33,646 bases of DNA from an uncultured Bacteroidales bacterium (GTDB taxonomy: Bacteria; Bacteroidota; Bacteroidia; Bacteroidales; Bacteroidaceae), in assembly GCA_937876995.1 (NCBI GenBank), contig CALEFD010000077.1, positions 1 through 33,646 on the forward strand, given 5' to 3'. How positions within the stretch are numbered: the stretch's first letter is position 1; each line of letters starts with the position of its first letter. The notes beneath the pieces are model-generated. The model saw nothing but the letters and a program-made list of their open reading frames with translations, did not search any database and was not told where the DNA came from. The position numbers and the translations under genes were made by a program. Below, piece by piece: positions 1 to 8,558 of the stretch.

Positions 1-752
1 ACATGGATACATACGTTGATGAACACTACTACAAAAACGACAACTGGTTCTATAATAACAGAGACAGATATAATGCAGATAAGGTACGAGGCAGTCAAGG
101 TATAAAATATGACAGAGAACGTCCAACACGTGTATTCGTAGGTGAATTTGCAAACAATGGCACAAACAATGCATACGTTTCTACATTGGCAGAAGCTGCA
201 TATTATACATCATTAGAGCAGAATTCAGATATGGTTGTTATGGCTGCATACGCACCTCTCTTCTGTAAGAAAGGCTTTAATAAATGGAACGCAAATCTTA
301 TCTGGTTTGACAACCGTGGCATGTGGCGTACCACAAACTATTACTATATGAAGTTATTCAGTAAAGCAGGCAACAGAGCTTTTGCAACAACAGATGTAAT
401 GAATGGTGATGCTATAGACGAAAAGGTTTATATCTCTCCTACTATTGACACAGAAAGCGGAGAAATCTATCTTAAGCTTGTAAACAGTGAAGCTGTAGCA
501 AAAGATCTGCAAATCAAATTAGACAACCGTAATATATATAAGGTGGTACTTGAATATATAAGTTCAGATGATACTTCTATTAAAAACCAAGGTGCTCAGA
601 ACTACTATTCAAGCTATCCGGGTATTGTCAATTTCAATTATAATGAAGCAATTGTACCACAAACTACGGGATTCGGTCCTGTAAAGAAAAGCTTCAATAT
701 TAACATTCCCGAGAATTCAGTTTGTGTAATAAAACTTATTCCTGAAAAATAA
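1..752 (+). CDS. alpha-L-arabinofuranosidase, GH51 family, C-terminal part (5' truncated)
   Basis: The gene enters from the left edge, so the Met codon at position 3 is probably internal and only about 250 C-terminal residues are visible. The segment DEHYY near the start, then VFVGEFA, then a stretch ending in LIWFDN are characteristic of glycoside hydrolase family 51 arabinofuranosidases. The Glu of VGEFA (residue 48 counted from position 3) matches the catalytic nucleophile of the family. The last ~110 residues look like the C-terminal beta-sandwich. By family, the enzyme removes L-arabinofuranosyl side chains from plant arabinan or arabinoxylan; in Bacteroidales it is usually exported to the periplasm or surface. 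The signal peptide and acid/base residue lie outside the window. A perfect hairpin terminator follows. Family call is fairly firm; exact substrate is not known. Confidence 0.85.
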   Translation, partial: MDTYVDEHYYKNDNWFYNNRDRYNADKVRGSQGIKYDRERPTRVFVGEFANNGTNNAYVSTLAEAAYYTSLEQNSDMVVMAAYAPLFCKKGFNKWNANLIWFDNRGMWRTTNYYYMKLFSKAGNRAFATTDVMNGDAIDEKVYISPTIDTESGEIYLKLVNSEAVAKDLQIKLDNRNIYKVVLEYISSDDTSIKNQGAQNYYSSYPGIVNFNYNEAIVPQTTGFGPVKKSFNINIPENSVCVIKLIPEK

Positions 753-770
753 ACAGATTTTATCCATAAA

Positions 771-805
771 AAATAAGGTGGCTTTCTATGATAGCCACCT
801 TATTT
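771..805. terminator. bidirectional hairpin terminator between GH51 gene and aminotransferase gene
   Basis: A perfect 13-bp inverted repeat (771-783 with 793-805, reading AAATAAGGTGGCT on the left) encloses a 9-nt loop. A-rich and T-rich ends flank the GC core on both sides, so it can stop transcripts from both converging genes. It lies between the stop codons at 752 and 822. Confidence 0.85.
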
Positions 806-821
806 ACTTTTATAGAAGTAT

Positions 822-2015
822 TTACTTTAATTCAGCCAGAGCTGCTTTGATTCTCTTAAATGCTTCTACTATATTTTCATCGCTGGTTGCATAGCTGAAA
901 CGAATACATTCAGGAGCGCCAAATGAAGTACCACCTACAGTTGCCACATGACCTACCTCTAATAGATACATTGCCAAATCGTCTGCATCGGCAATAACCT
1001 TATCACCATATTTTTTTCCAAAATAATAATCACATTTTGGGAAGAGATAGAACGCACCCTGAGGATTATTAACTTCAAAACCCGGAATCTCTTTTGCCAA
1101 AGATACTATAAGGTCTCTACGCTTGTTAAACACCTTACGCATATTTTCCACATCGTCTTGTGGGCCATTGAATGCAGCTTCTGCAGCCTTTTGCGCAACA
1201 GAACATGTTCCACTGGTATATTGTCCCTGCAATTTATTACAAGCTTTTACCAACCATTCCGGTCCTGCCATAAAACCTATTCTCCAACCGGTCATTGCAT
1301 ATGCTTTTGAAACACCGTTGATAACTGCAATCTGATCTTTCAATTCAGGGAATTGAGCAAGACTTTCATGTCCACCAATAAAGTTGATATGCTCATATAT
1401 TTCATCAGAGATGATAAACACCTGAGGATTTGCAATCAACACCTTTGCAATCTCTGCCAATTCCTGCTTTGAATATACAGAACCTGTAGGATTCGATGGA
1501 GAACAGATCATTATAGCTTTTGTCTTTGGGGTTATAGCATCTGCTATTTGCTGCGCAGTTACCTTAAAGTCTTGTTCTATACCGGCCTTGATTACAACAG
1601 GAACACCTCCTGCCAATTTTACCATTTCAGGATAACTTACCCAACAAGGTGAAGGCAAAAGAACTTCGTCACCAGGATTAACAACAGCCATGATTGCGTT
1701 GCACAAAGACTGTTTTGCACCAGTAGAAACTACAATCTGAGTAGGAGCATAATCTAGATTATTCTCTCTTTTTAGTTTGTCACTGCAAGCCTTTCTCAAC
1801 GACATATATCCCGGAACAGGAGAATATGTTGAATAATTATCATCAATAGCCTGTTTTGCTGCTGTTTTTACATAGTCTGGTGTATTAAAGTCTGGCTCTC
1901 CCACACTCATATTTACTACATTGACACCTTGAGCTGCCAATTCGTTGCTCTTTTGCATCATCGCAAATGTAGCTGACGCAGCTAATCTGTTTACGCAATC
2001 TGAAATTTGTCCCAT
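822..2015 (-). CDS. aspC: pyridoxal-phosphate aminotransferase, aspartate aminotransferase-like (class I)
   Basis: The 397-residue protein is full length for fold-type I, subfamily Ib aspartate aminotransferases. Visible PLP-site motifs are SPSNPTG (Asn175), SDEIY (Asp204, Tyr207) and VSKAYAMTGWRIG, in which Lys237 is the expected Schiff-base lysine. The family transfers the amino group between aspartate and 2-oxoglutarate, linking oxaloacetate to amino-acid synthesis in the cytoplasm; related members accept aromatic or other amino acids, so substrate is inferred. It starts only 13 nt after the stop of the LPS permease gene on the same strand, with no visible terminator, so the two are probably cotranscribed despite unrelated roles. 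The start at 2015 is an ATG with the usual N-terminal sequence of the family. Confidence 0.9.
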   Translation of the reverse strand: MGQISDCVNRLAASATFAMMQKSNELAAQGVNVVNMSVGEPDFNTPDYVKTAAKQAIDDNYSTYSPVPGYMSLRKACSDKLKRENNLDYAPTQIVVSTGAKQSLCNAIMAVVNPGDEVLLPSPCWVSYPEMVKLAGGVPVVIKAGIEQDFKVTAQQIADAITPKTKAIMICSPSNPTGSVYSKQELAEIAKVLIANPQVFIISDEIYEHINFIGGHESLAQFPELKDQIAVINGVSKAYAMTGWRIGFMAGPEWLVKACNKLQGQYTSGTCSVAQKAAEAAFNGPQDDVENMRKVFNKRRDLIVSLAKEIPGFEVNNPQGAFYLFPKCDYYFGKKYGDKVIADADDLAMYLLEVGHVATVGGTSFGAPECIRFSYATSDENIVEAFKRIKAALAELK

Positions 2016-2028
2016 ATTATTATTGTTT

Positions 2029-3918
2029 TTAATTATCTTTCTCCTTTAAATATACAGCAAGTTCGCTTGTAACTTCTGTAATTGTATTTATATGTTTCTT
2101 CAAATATATAGAGAAGAACCATGCTCTTAAATAGAACAACAACCCCAAAGGCAACACAACACCTACAACTTTATTGAACCAAACCTTCTTAAACGGAGGC
2201 TCTATACCATACACCGGCATTATAGGGATCTTATTTATCATATTCAGCACCACCTTATCTCTACTGTTACTCAGTTCATTTATTACATCTTCTATTCCAT
2301 CTCCAAATGAATCCAAATTGCTGCTATCTACATCTCTAAAGAATAGATTCAAATAATTTGGCAGTCCATTAAAGAGACCTATTGACGACAAATTGGACGA
2401 TTCTTCTGCTATAACCTGTAATTTGTCTGAGCAGAGTTTGTTATTTGGTTCTTCTATGATAACCTCTTTTCTAACTATATTACGACTCTGCTTTCCTCCA
2501 AACCAATAACGGAAGAACTCTTTATACACATCTAACTGGAATATGGTAGAATCTGCATTTGCTTTAACCGTAAAAAAGATGCTGAACGGAGTAAGAATTA
2601 TGGTACTCAACCAACAACCAACAATACTCCATTCTCCCTCTCTAAACATTTTTTCGCCTGAACTAGATGTTATGTAGAAGATTATAAATGTCATCACCGA
2701 CACTAAAACCGGCACTCCCAATCCACCTTTCCTAATAATTGCACCTAACGGAGCACCTATAAAGAAGAATATTATTATAGAAAGAGATTGAGTAATTTTT
2801 TGCATCCATTGTATCCAATGCTTTCTAATATTCCTGTCATTGTAAAACATATTGGTGCCTTTCAATGTCAATTCACTCTTTTGTGACTGTATTTTGGCTT
2901 GCATAGCTTTTCTTATTTCCAGCTGATCTGAACGACTTGATACCATGAATATGCTATCAGAATTAACCAGCATTGGAGCTGATGCATTAAATTTTGCAGA
3001 ATCGCTTGACGATAGTTTTACTGTATTTAGTGCCATAGTCCTATAATCGCTGAGATTACCCAATCCTACACTATCTTGCTGCGCGGAGAGTGAATCTATA
3101 TCATATCTTATTTGCTTCATGTTTTTACTGGCTGCTTGAGAACTCATTACATTTTCATCAACCATAGTAAAATCTGAATCAAACTCTATTAGGATATGCT
3201 TTTCTGCAAACGATTCTCTACGATATGGATTATCGGAACGACTCATCTGCTGTTCCTGCATATTTTCAAACATTTCTCCTGAATATATACGCAAAAACAG
3301 ATGTTGTTTGTCGGCAGTTGTTTCCAACTTTCCAGAATCAGCAACTATCACACTTATATTTTCATATCCTTCTGATATGTCGTAGATTGTAACATCATAA
3401 AGCATTCCGGTATCTGGATTCTTGTGTTTTACATACAAGTTGAATCCTTCTATCTGATTATAAAACACACCTTCGGGAATCTGTAACTCCGGCGACTTTT
3501 GTTGCATTGAGAACACCAGCGAATACAATTTTCTTGAAGCATTGGGCCCCACCACATTTTGAAAATAGAATGACAAACCTGCCAAAAAAGTACAAAATAT
3601 TATAAGAGGACGCATAATACGCAATAATGAAGCCCCTGCCGTCTTCATTGCCAGCAATTCAAAACGTTCTCCAAAGTTACCAAATGTTATAAGCGATGCT
3701 AACAGAACTGCCAAAGGCAATGCCATAGGCACTAGAGTCAGTGAGAAATAATAGAAGAATTTAATTATGACATCTAAAGTAAAGCCTTTTCCTACAAGAT
3801 CCTCAATATAACGCCACAACACATTCATTAAGAGGATAAAAAGACAAACAAAGAAAGCTCCTGCAAATAATAAGAGGAAACTTCTTAATATAAATATGTC
3901 TAATTTCTTTGGTCGCAC
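2029..3918 (-). CDS. LptF/LptG family permease of the LPS transport ABC complex (long Bacteroidota form)
   Basis: This 629-residue membrane protein matches the YjgP/YjgQ (LptF/LptG) family. Those proteins form the inner-membrane channel that, with the LptB ATPase, pulls lipopolysaccharide from the membrane and passes it to LptC/LptA. Hydrophobic segments lie at about 12-34, 48-75 and 103-125, followed by a large extracytoplasmic domain (about 125-375), then segments near 375-455. E. coli LptF and LptG are about 360 residues; here an extra ~170 residues follow, mostly polar, with one more hydrophobic stretch near 585-610. I cannot say whether it acts as LptF, LptG or both. The start is GTG: an in-frame stop lies three codons upstream, the next Met is residue 31 inside the first membrane segment, and the N-terminal sequence is the family's usual one. 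A good promoter lies 60 bases upstream. Confidence 0.85.
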   Translation of the reverse strand: MRPKKLDIFILRSFLLLFAGAFFVCLFILLMNVLWRYIEDLVGKGFTLDVIIKFFYYFSLTLVPMALPLAVLLASLITFGNFGERFELLAMKTAGASLLRIMRPLIIFCTFLAGLSFYFQNVVGPNASRKLYSLVFSMQQKSPELQIPEGVFYNQIEGFNLYVKHKNPDTGMLYDVTIYDISEGYENISVIVADSGKLETTADKQHLFLRIYSGEMFENMQEQQMSRSDNPYRRESFAEKHILIEFDSDFTMVDENVMSSQAASKNMKQIRYDIDSLSAQQDSVGLGNLSDYRTMALNTVKLSSSDSAKFNASAPMLVNSDSIFMVSSRSDQLEIRKAMQAKIQSQKSELTLKGTNMFYNDRNIRKHWIQWMQKITQSLSIIIFFFIGAPLGAIIRKGGLGVPVLVSVMTFIIFYITSSSGEKMFREGEWSIVGCWLSTIILTPFSIFFTVKANADSTIFQLDVYKEFFRYWFGGKQSRNIVRKEVIIEEPNNKLCSDKLQVIAEESSNLSSIGLFNGLPNYLNLFFRDVDSSNLDSFGDGIEDVINELSNSRDKVVLNMINKIPIMPVYGIEPPFKKVWFNKVVGVVLPLGLLFYLRAWFFSIYLKKHINTITEVTSELAVYLKEKDN

Positions 3919-3977
3919 CTTTTGTTATATAGTTAGCAAAAATATGGGCAAAAACGCCAATATCTGCATTTAACCTA

Positions 3978-4008
3978 CAAAAGTAGTGTAATTAAAAGGA
4001 ACAACAAA
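3978..4008 (-). promoter_or_regulatory. Bacteroidota-type promoter for the LptF/LptG gene
   Basis: On the minus strand TTTG (4005-4008) is followed after exactly 19 bp by TACTTTTG (3978-3985). This matches the primary sigma consensus of Bacteroides, TTTG-N19ish-TAnnTTTG, at every specified base. It predicts a leader of roughly 50 nt before the GTG start at 3918. Confidence 0.7.
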
Positions 4009-4041
4009 ATCTGAAAGATTGTTTTTATATGATTTTATGTT

Positions 4042-4440
4042 TTACAATCCGCATCGTCTTAGAGCATCTATAGAAGAATCCCAAAGACTGCGCACATCAT
4101 CCTCCTCATCGGTTTCTGCAAAATCTGTAATTTCGAGAGAATAATTTCCGGTAAGTTCGTTACGAATTATACGCATTTCAAAATAAGTCCCCTCTTCTTC
4201 ATCTAGCCAATGAAACCTCACATAAGTTCCTTGCCTGCAATTAATAAGCTCTGCTACACGTGCTTCGTGTTTACCCCAAACAAATTCAAATTGCTTACCT
4301 GACATTGTAACTTTATCTGCGAACCAAGCAGTTAAACCCGGAGCAGTTGCAATTGCATCCCAAATCATAGGAACAGAAGTTGCACTCAGCTGATATTCAA
4401 ATACCACTTTTTGTTTGGTTGTAGTCATCTTATCGTTCAT
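4042..4440 (-). CDS. START-like domain protein (AHSA1/SRPBCC-type fold)
   Basis: The 132-residue soluble protein has no signal peptide. Its pattern, an N-terminal strand, a helix containing VPMIWDAIATAPGLTAWFAD, then alternating strands and a C-terminal helix, fits the START-like proteins common in Bacteroidota, with the WFAD turn as the best marker. The fold forms a hydrophobic pocket, but the ligand and the role are unknown. Acidic residues are frequent near the C-terminus (ETDEEDDVRS). Either ATG at 4440 or 4428 could serve as start; the first is kept. It stands alone, with its own upstream space and the permease promoter behind it. Confidence 0.75.
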   Translation of the reverse strand: MNDKMTTTKQKVVFEYQLSATSVPMIWDAIATAPGLTAWFADKVTMSGKQFEFVWGKHEARVAELINCRQGTYVRFHWLDEEEGTYFEMRIIRNELTGNYSLEITDFAETDEEDDVRSLWDSSIDALRRCGL

Positions 4441-4574
4441 AATATCAAAAGTTAGTTTGGGAATACATTGATTGTATTACAAGGTTTTTTCCTTTTTACA
4501 CAACCGTTTATGCAAAGAAAACAAAAAAAAACAACAATAACAAGTAAAAGAGCGAAAAAATAGTTTGAAAAAAT

Positions 4575-4606
4575 GTTGCATCATTCAAAAAGGTATCTTA
4601 CCTTTG
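4575..4606 (+). promoter_or_regulatory. promoter of tRNA-Met
   Basis: TACCTTTG (4599-4606) is a perfect TAnnTTTG box, with GTTG (4575-4578) 20 bp upstream as a near match to the -33 box. The sequence immediately downstream, CACCCGC, would cover the start site, about 20 nt before the tRNA. The rest of 4441-4631 holds only AT-rich sequence with no gene. Confidence 0.7.
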
Positions 4607-4631
4607 CACCCGCAAAACAACAAAGATTGTT

Positions 4632-4705
4632 GGCGGGATAGCTCAGCTGGTTAGAGCGCATGATTCATAATCATGAGGTCCCCAGTTCAATCCTGGGTCC
4701 CGCTA
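4632..4705 (+). tRNA. tRNA-Met (anticodon CAT)
   Basis: A complete 74-nt cloverleaf can be drawn: 7-bp acceptor stem closed by a G-U wobble, D stem GCTC/GAGC, anticodon stem CATGA/TCATG with loop TTCATAA, a 5-nt variable loop and T stem CCCAG/CTGGG. CCA is not encoded. CAT also occurs in initiator tRNA and in the Ile2 tRNA modified to lysidine; the first pair G1-U72 argues against the initiator, and overall the sequence resembles elongator Met tRNAs of Bacteroides, but Ile2 is not fully excluded. Confidence 0.9.
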
Positions 4706-4748
4706 CTTTAAAACGAAAAGCTCCCAAAAGGAGCTTTTCGTTTTAAAG
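4706..4748 (+). terminator. perfect 19-bp palindromic terminator directly after tRNA-Met
   Basis: The arms 4706-4724 and 4730-4748 are perfect reverse complements around the 5-nt loop CAAAA. The hairpin begins at the base after the tRNA discriminator, so it also marks the 3' end to be trimmed. The GC core is AGCTCC/GGAGCT, and the T-rich right arm reads TTTTCGTTTT. Confidence 0.85.
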
Positions 4749-4853
4749 CAGCTTTACATTTTCTATATGGTTGCTACGCAACGCGCATTCGCGCCAATTA
4801 ATCATTTAATCAAGCTCCCAAAAGGAGCTTTTTTCGTTTTAAAGCAGCTTTAC
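4718..4853 (+). repeat. direct repeat of the terminator region (4718-4757 and 4812-4853)
   Basis: The 40-nt segment 4718-4757 recurs at 4812-4853, identical apart from two extra T residues inside the T-run of the second copy. The repeat covers the hairpin core and about 18 bases of 3' flank (ending GCAGCTTTAC). The 54-nt spacer is locally GC-rich and contains two small hairpins: GTTGC/GCAAC (4770-4782) and GCGC/GCGC (4783-4794). No gene is present between the tRNA and position 4856. Confidence 0.85.
4812..4834 (+). terminator. second copy of the tRNA-Met terminator
   Basis: The hairpin AAGCTCC-CAAAA-GGAGCTT is followed by a six-T run (4829-4834), so it is a standard intrinsic terminator reading rightwards. 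It sits two bases before the stop codon of the converging beta-barrel gene, so it would insulate that gene from tRNA read-through. Confidence 0.75.
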
Positions 4854-4855
4854 TG

Positions 4856-5824
4856 TTAAAATAATCTTCTCGTTATACGTAGGTTCAGTACAGGAAAAAC
4901 TTTGAAGGCAGAGATAAAATCCACACATTTTCCAACCTTTCCACGAACATTATCTACTTGATAAACCAAATCTGTACCATCGTGAGTAATCACTTTTGGA
5001 CTACCTCCCCAAAACATCATACCACAATCAAAAGAGATACTGTATTTTTTATCGTAAGAACCTATTCCATCTCCATAACCAAAGCCTAAATAAGGTTTAA
5101 AACTATTTGTATGAACGGTACATTTAACCATACCATCTTCGTTCGGCAACATCATATAAAGGCCATCTGCCATATCTCCCAAATATATACCCATGCGTCC
5201 GTATCCCGCCATTTTATCTCGTAGCATATCACCCACTTCCCAGTCAAGATAGTAATCGCCATACAAAGGCTCGTCTATATATTTTTCTTCTGCAAAGAAA
5301 TCATAAAGGTTATTGTAAACACCTACAGCCATCAATGTCGGCATATCTTCTGTTGTATTGTATGCTTTAGCGATACGGGACGGACCTACATAAAAGCCTG
5401 TAGTAAAATGCCATTTTTTATTTTTAAAAGGAAAAACATCCACCAGCAACTTTGCATTGTGATAAGTAGGAACACCTACCATATCAACTTCATAATCAAT
5501 GTCATAACCAGTAAATTTCTTCATTAGTTCCGAGACTTGTTCCTTTTTGCTGCTAACTATGGTACCATCTTTTGTATAGTTATCTACGCCAAAAGTCATA
5601 GTCTGGCGAAAACCCGGCATAAAGGCATAACCGACTCTCAATTGTACAATATCGGCATACACTGGAGTAGCAAGATCAAGACCTATACCGGTTGAACCCA
5701 ATGTCAACGCAACATCAAGATGTTTAAAGGCACCACTTTTTTCAACAATAGCATCATCAAATTGTTCTGCTTTTGCTGTTAAAATGGAACAAAATAACAC
5801 TAATGACACTAACAACTTTTTCAT
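4856..5824 (-). CDS. putative outer-membrane beta-barrel protein, unknown function
   Basis: From the ATG at 5824 the protein has 322 residues and opens with a clear signal peptide, MKKLLVSLVLFCSILTAKA, cleaved before EQ. The mature part begins with a strand-like segment (LDVALTLGSTGIGLDLATPV) and continues with alternating aromatic and glycine-rich strands. It ends NLRITRRLF, where a terminal Phe is typical of outer-membrane barrels. I do not recognise a named family; it resembles the uncharacterised porin-like proteins of Bacteroidales. A GTG 27 nt upstream is in frame but would put charged residues ahead of the signal peptide and lies at or before the expected transcription start. It is divergent from the coiled-coil lipoprotein gene and converges on the tRNA-Met terminators. 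Confidence 0.65.
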   Translation of the reverse strand: MKKLLVSLVLFCSILTAKAEQFDDAIVEKSGAFKHLDVALTLGSTGIGLDLATPVYADIVQLRVGYAFMPGFRQTMTFGVDNYTKDGTIVSSKKEQVSELMKKFTGYDIDYEVDMVGVPTYHNAKLLVDVFPFKNKKWHFTTGFYVGPSRIAKAYNTTEDMPTLMAVGVYNNLYDFFAEEKYIDEPLYGDYYLDWEVGDMLRDKMAGYGRMGIYLGDMADGLYMMLPNEDGMVKCTVHTNSFKPYLGFGYGDGIGSYDKKYSISFDCGMMFWGGSPKVITHDGTDLVYQVDNVRGKVGKCVDFISAFKVFPVLNLRITRRLF

Positions 5825-5855
5825 ATCAATCGGAGTATTCTTTTGTTTCACACTT

Positions 5856-5863
5856 CAAAAATA
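5856..5863 (-). promoter_or_regulatory. -7 box for the beta-barrel gene
   Basis: The minus strand reads TATTTTTG, a full match to TAnnTTTG, about 32 bases ahead of the ATG at 5824. No good -33 box is visible at the expected distance. Confidence 0.45.
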
Positions 5864-5969
5864 GTACATCGCAACGATATAAATCATAAAACTATCGTTA
5901 ACTTACAATATTTTCGCTTATTAAGTTAAAAAAACGCTCATCCCGCACTTACAATTGGGATTTAATTAT

Positions 5970-5977
5970 TAACTTTG
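5970..5977 (+). promoter_or_regulatory. -7 box for the coiled-coil lipoprotein gene
   Basis: TAACTTTG matches the Bacteroidota -7 consensus and would give a leader of about 90 nt before the ATG at 6073. The -33 element is not clear; the nearest TTG is only 12 bp upstream. The 248-bp gap between the divergent genes holds no other recognisable element. Confidence 0.45.
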
Positions 5978-6072
5978 CAACCTACTTTGTTTTATTCTAA
6001 TCATAAATTTTGTTTGCGCCTGATTAGTATTAACAGTAGAAAGTAAAATATTAACCCTTAAATAAACAATTT

Positions 6073-8478
6073 ATGAGCATTAAAAATGTGACTAAAAAAG
6101 TCCTACTAATGGTCTGTTCCATAGCATTGGTAGGAGGAATGTTCTCTTCTTGTAAGGATAACACGGAAGATATCATGGCAAATGTAAATACTCAGACTTC
6201 TGAGTTAAATGATTTGCTTGATGCACAAAAAACGGCCTTAGAGAAATTAGATCAGGCTCTGGAAGACAGCATTGACGCTGTAAACAGCAATATTGATGAT
6301 TTACATCAGGAATTGCACGATTCTATCGATGCCCTAAAGAATGCAGACGCAGGCCTTTTAAACAAAATCAACAACAACAACAAATTAATTGGCGATTTGC
6401 AGGCTGAATTGGATTCATTGGCAGATGCTTGTCCTACATACCTATGGAGCGACAGCCTTAAGACTGCATACGATTTAGCAGCTGCTAATGCTGTTCTTGC
6501 AGCTAAAAACGCAGCCGACATCTTAGATTTAAAGGAGAAAGACGAGCAGATTGAACAGGCTTTGATTGACTCTATTCTCGCAGTTAAAGAATATGCTGAT
6601 TCATTGCACCAGGCTGCAAAGGATTATGCAGACGAGGCTACAGCAATTGTAAATGCTAAGATTGACAGTCTTGATAATGCATTAGATATAGAAATTGCTG
6701 CACTTGAAGAAGCATATCAGGAAGCCGATTCATTGCTTCAGGACCAGCTCGATTCATTGAAACAGGATTTAGAAGATCTTGAAGAGCGTGTAGCCGCAAA
6801 CGAAGAGGCTATTGCAAAATTACAGGACAAGGTTGACGATCTTGAAGACGCACTTGCAAAGATGGTAACAGGCATCATTGTTCAGGGTGTTGAAAATCCA
6901 ATCTTTGGTTCATTCTCATTACCAGTAGGTATGAACTCAAACATTTTGTTAGGTTACTATGGTGAAAATGAAAGAGATTACGCATTCCCAAGCAACAAAG
7001 GTGGCATGGATGCTACAGGTATTGCAGATGCATACAGATTCATCTCCAGCCTAAATACATATGATCCAAGTGGGGAGGCTATTCTATTCAATGACACTCT
7101 TGGTACCGTTTACCTAACCGTTAATCCTGCAAAAACTGACTTTACAGGTTTGACAGTAGGAATTGAAAACAGCATCGAAGAGAGCAATGGTCTTTCTGTT
7201 ACCCCACTTAAGGAGTCAAGCAAAAAACTTTCATTTGGTTATTCACCATATACAAAGAGCGTATCAAATGGACTTTACGAAGCAAAAGTTTATCTTAACG
7301 ATGCTAACAGCATAGACCTTGTTAAAATCAACATAGAAAGCGGTCTAAAGAGCTCTATCAAGGATCTTCTTGAAAGTTTCAAGACAAGATCAAAACAGGT
7401 TGATTTCACTGAATTGACAACAGCTATTGTTAAGCAGATGACCAACTTTATGGATGCATACGCAATCAATGCGGAATGGACAGATTCTTTAGGTGAACAT
7501 GCAGTGTATTCAAACTACAATTTGGCAGCTACAGCTTTCGCACCACTTTCATACACATTCTTGAAAGGTCAAAGCTTTGGCAAATTGCCGGTTATTAACG
7601 AATTTGATCATATTGATCTTGGAGAAATCAACCTTGATCTGAAACTCAACTTTACCCCTATTGAAATCAACAGCAATGTAAACATTGACATTAAAAATGT
7701 TGACATCGATGAAAGTGGAATCAATGTTACAGTTGATGTACCAGAAGTTGTAGGTGGAGCACTCACAGGTAACACAATTTCAAAGAAGGTTGAAATCAGC
7801 AATCTTATCGACGAAATTGAGAAACAGATTAACTCTGCAAATATGGAAGTAGAAGCTGAAATAAAGAAACAGCTTGAAACTCAGATTGAAAGCATCGAAA
7901 CTGAAATCAACAAGTATCTGAAAGATATGATTGCAGACATCAATGGTCAGTTGGGCAATGTTGATGATTTGGTTGATCAGTTCAATGGTGTAGAGGGTAA
8001 GGTTAATTCTGCTATTGACAAAGTTAATTCTTTCGTAAGCCGCGTTAATAATTTGACAAGCAAAATCAACACCAGACTTGACAACTTGAATGCTTATCTT
8101 CAGGTTACAATGTTGTACGAAACAGAAGATGGCGACTTTGCAATGCTTAGCAACACCGGAGCAGGTGCATCACAGATTACAGCAGGTAAAGATGCAGTAT
8201 TATACCCAACTTCATACACTGCTGAAATTATAGTTCCTGCATATAAGAAATATGTAGCATTTACTAAAGTCAATGGTGCTAGCGATAGCGAACAAGAGGC
8301 TCTTTTGGCTCAGTTAAATACAGGCGATTACCTGAACAAAGTACTTGATGGTAACACAAAGGCTATCAAACTAAATGTTCCTGCAAGCTTCTCAGGCAAG
8401 ACTCTTGAGCTTACATATTCAGCTCTTGACTACAGTGGCTTTTCATCAACACGTAAGTTCTATATCTACGTTAAGTAA
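6073..8478 (+). CDS. large coiled-coil surface or periplasmic lipoprotein, unknown function
   Basis: The 801-residue protein starts with a lipoprotein signal (hydrophobic stretch then FSSC, lipidated Cys27, followed by KDNTED). Residues about 30-263 form a long acidic heptad-rich coiled coil in which the triplet DSL or DSI recurs many times. A sharp change at residue 264 (MVTGIIVQG) leads into a beta-rich region to about 570, including a striking run of alternating I/V/D/N residues near 515-560. A second coiled coil spans about 575-675, followed by a C-terminal beta-rich domain. The shape suggests a long fibre or spacer anchored in the outer membrane, but I know no characterised homologue. 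Gln is almost always CAG, unlike the secreted-protein gene at 9750, hinting at strong expression. The ompA-like gene follows 80 nt later with no terminator between. Confidence 0.7.
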   Translation: MSIKNVTKKVLLMVCSIALVGGMFSSCKDNTEDIMANVNTQTSELNDLLDAQKTALEKLDQALEDSIDAVNSNIDDLHQELHDSIDALKNADAGLLNKINNNNKLIGDLQAELDSLADACPTYLWSDSLKTAYDLAAANAVLAAKNAADILDLKEKDEQIEQALIDSILAVKEYADSLHQAAKDYADEATAIVNAKIDSLDNALDIEIAALEEAYQEADSLLQDQLDSLKQDLEDLEERVAANEEAIAKLQDKVDDLEDALAKMVTGIIVQGVENPIFGSFSLPVGMNSNILLGYYGENERDYAFPSNKGGMDATGIADAYRFISSLNTYDPSGEAILFNDTLGTVYLTVNPAKTDFTGLTVGIENSIEESNGLSVTPLKESSKKLSFGYSPYTKSVSNGLYEAKVYLNDANSIDLVKINIESGLKSSIKDLLESFKTRSKQVDFTELTTAIVKQMTNFMDAYAINAEWTDSLGEHAVYSNYNLAATAFAPLSYTFLKGQSFGKLPVINEFDHIDLGEINLDLKLNFTPIEINSNVNIDIKNVDIDESGINVTVDVPEVVGGALTGNTISKKVEISNLIDEIEKQINSANMEVEAEIKKQLETQIESIETEINKYLKDMIADINGQLGNVDDLVDQFNGVEGKVNSAIDKVNSFVSRVNNLTSKINTRLDNLNAYLQVTMLYETEDGDFAMLSNTGAGASQITAGKDAVLYPTSYTAEIIVPAYKKYVAFTKVNGASDSEQEALLAQLNTGDYLNKVLDGNTKAIKLNVPASFSGKTLELTYSALDYSGFSSTRKFYIYVK

Positions 8479-8558
8479 TTCATTGTAGTTAAGATAACGT
8501 TAACATAGGAAATTGATAAATTGAAGTTATAATAGTTAACAATTTAAAAGAAAAGAAT

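Noticed and set aside
5825..5851. GTG start 27 nt upstream for the beta-barrel gene
   Set aside because: The ATG at 5824 begins a normal signal peptide and the GTG sits at or before the likely transcription start.
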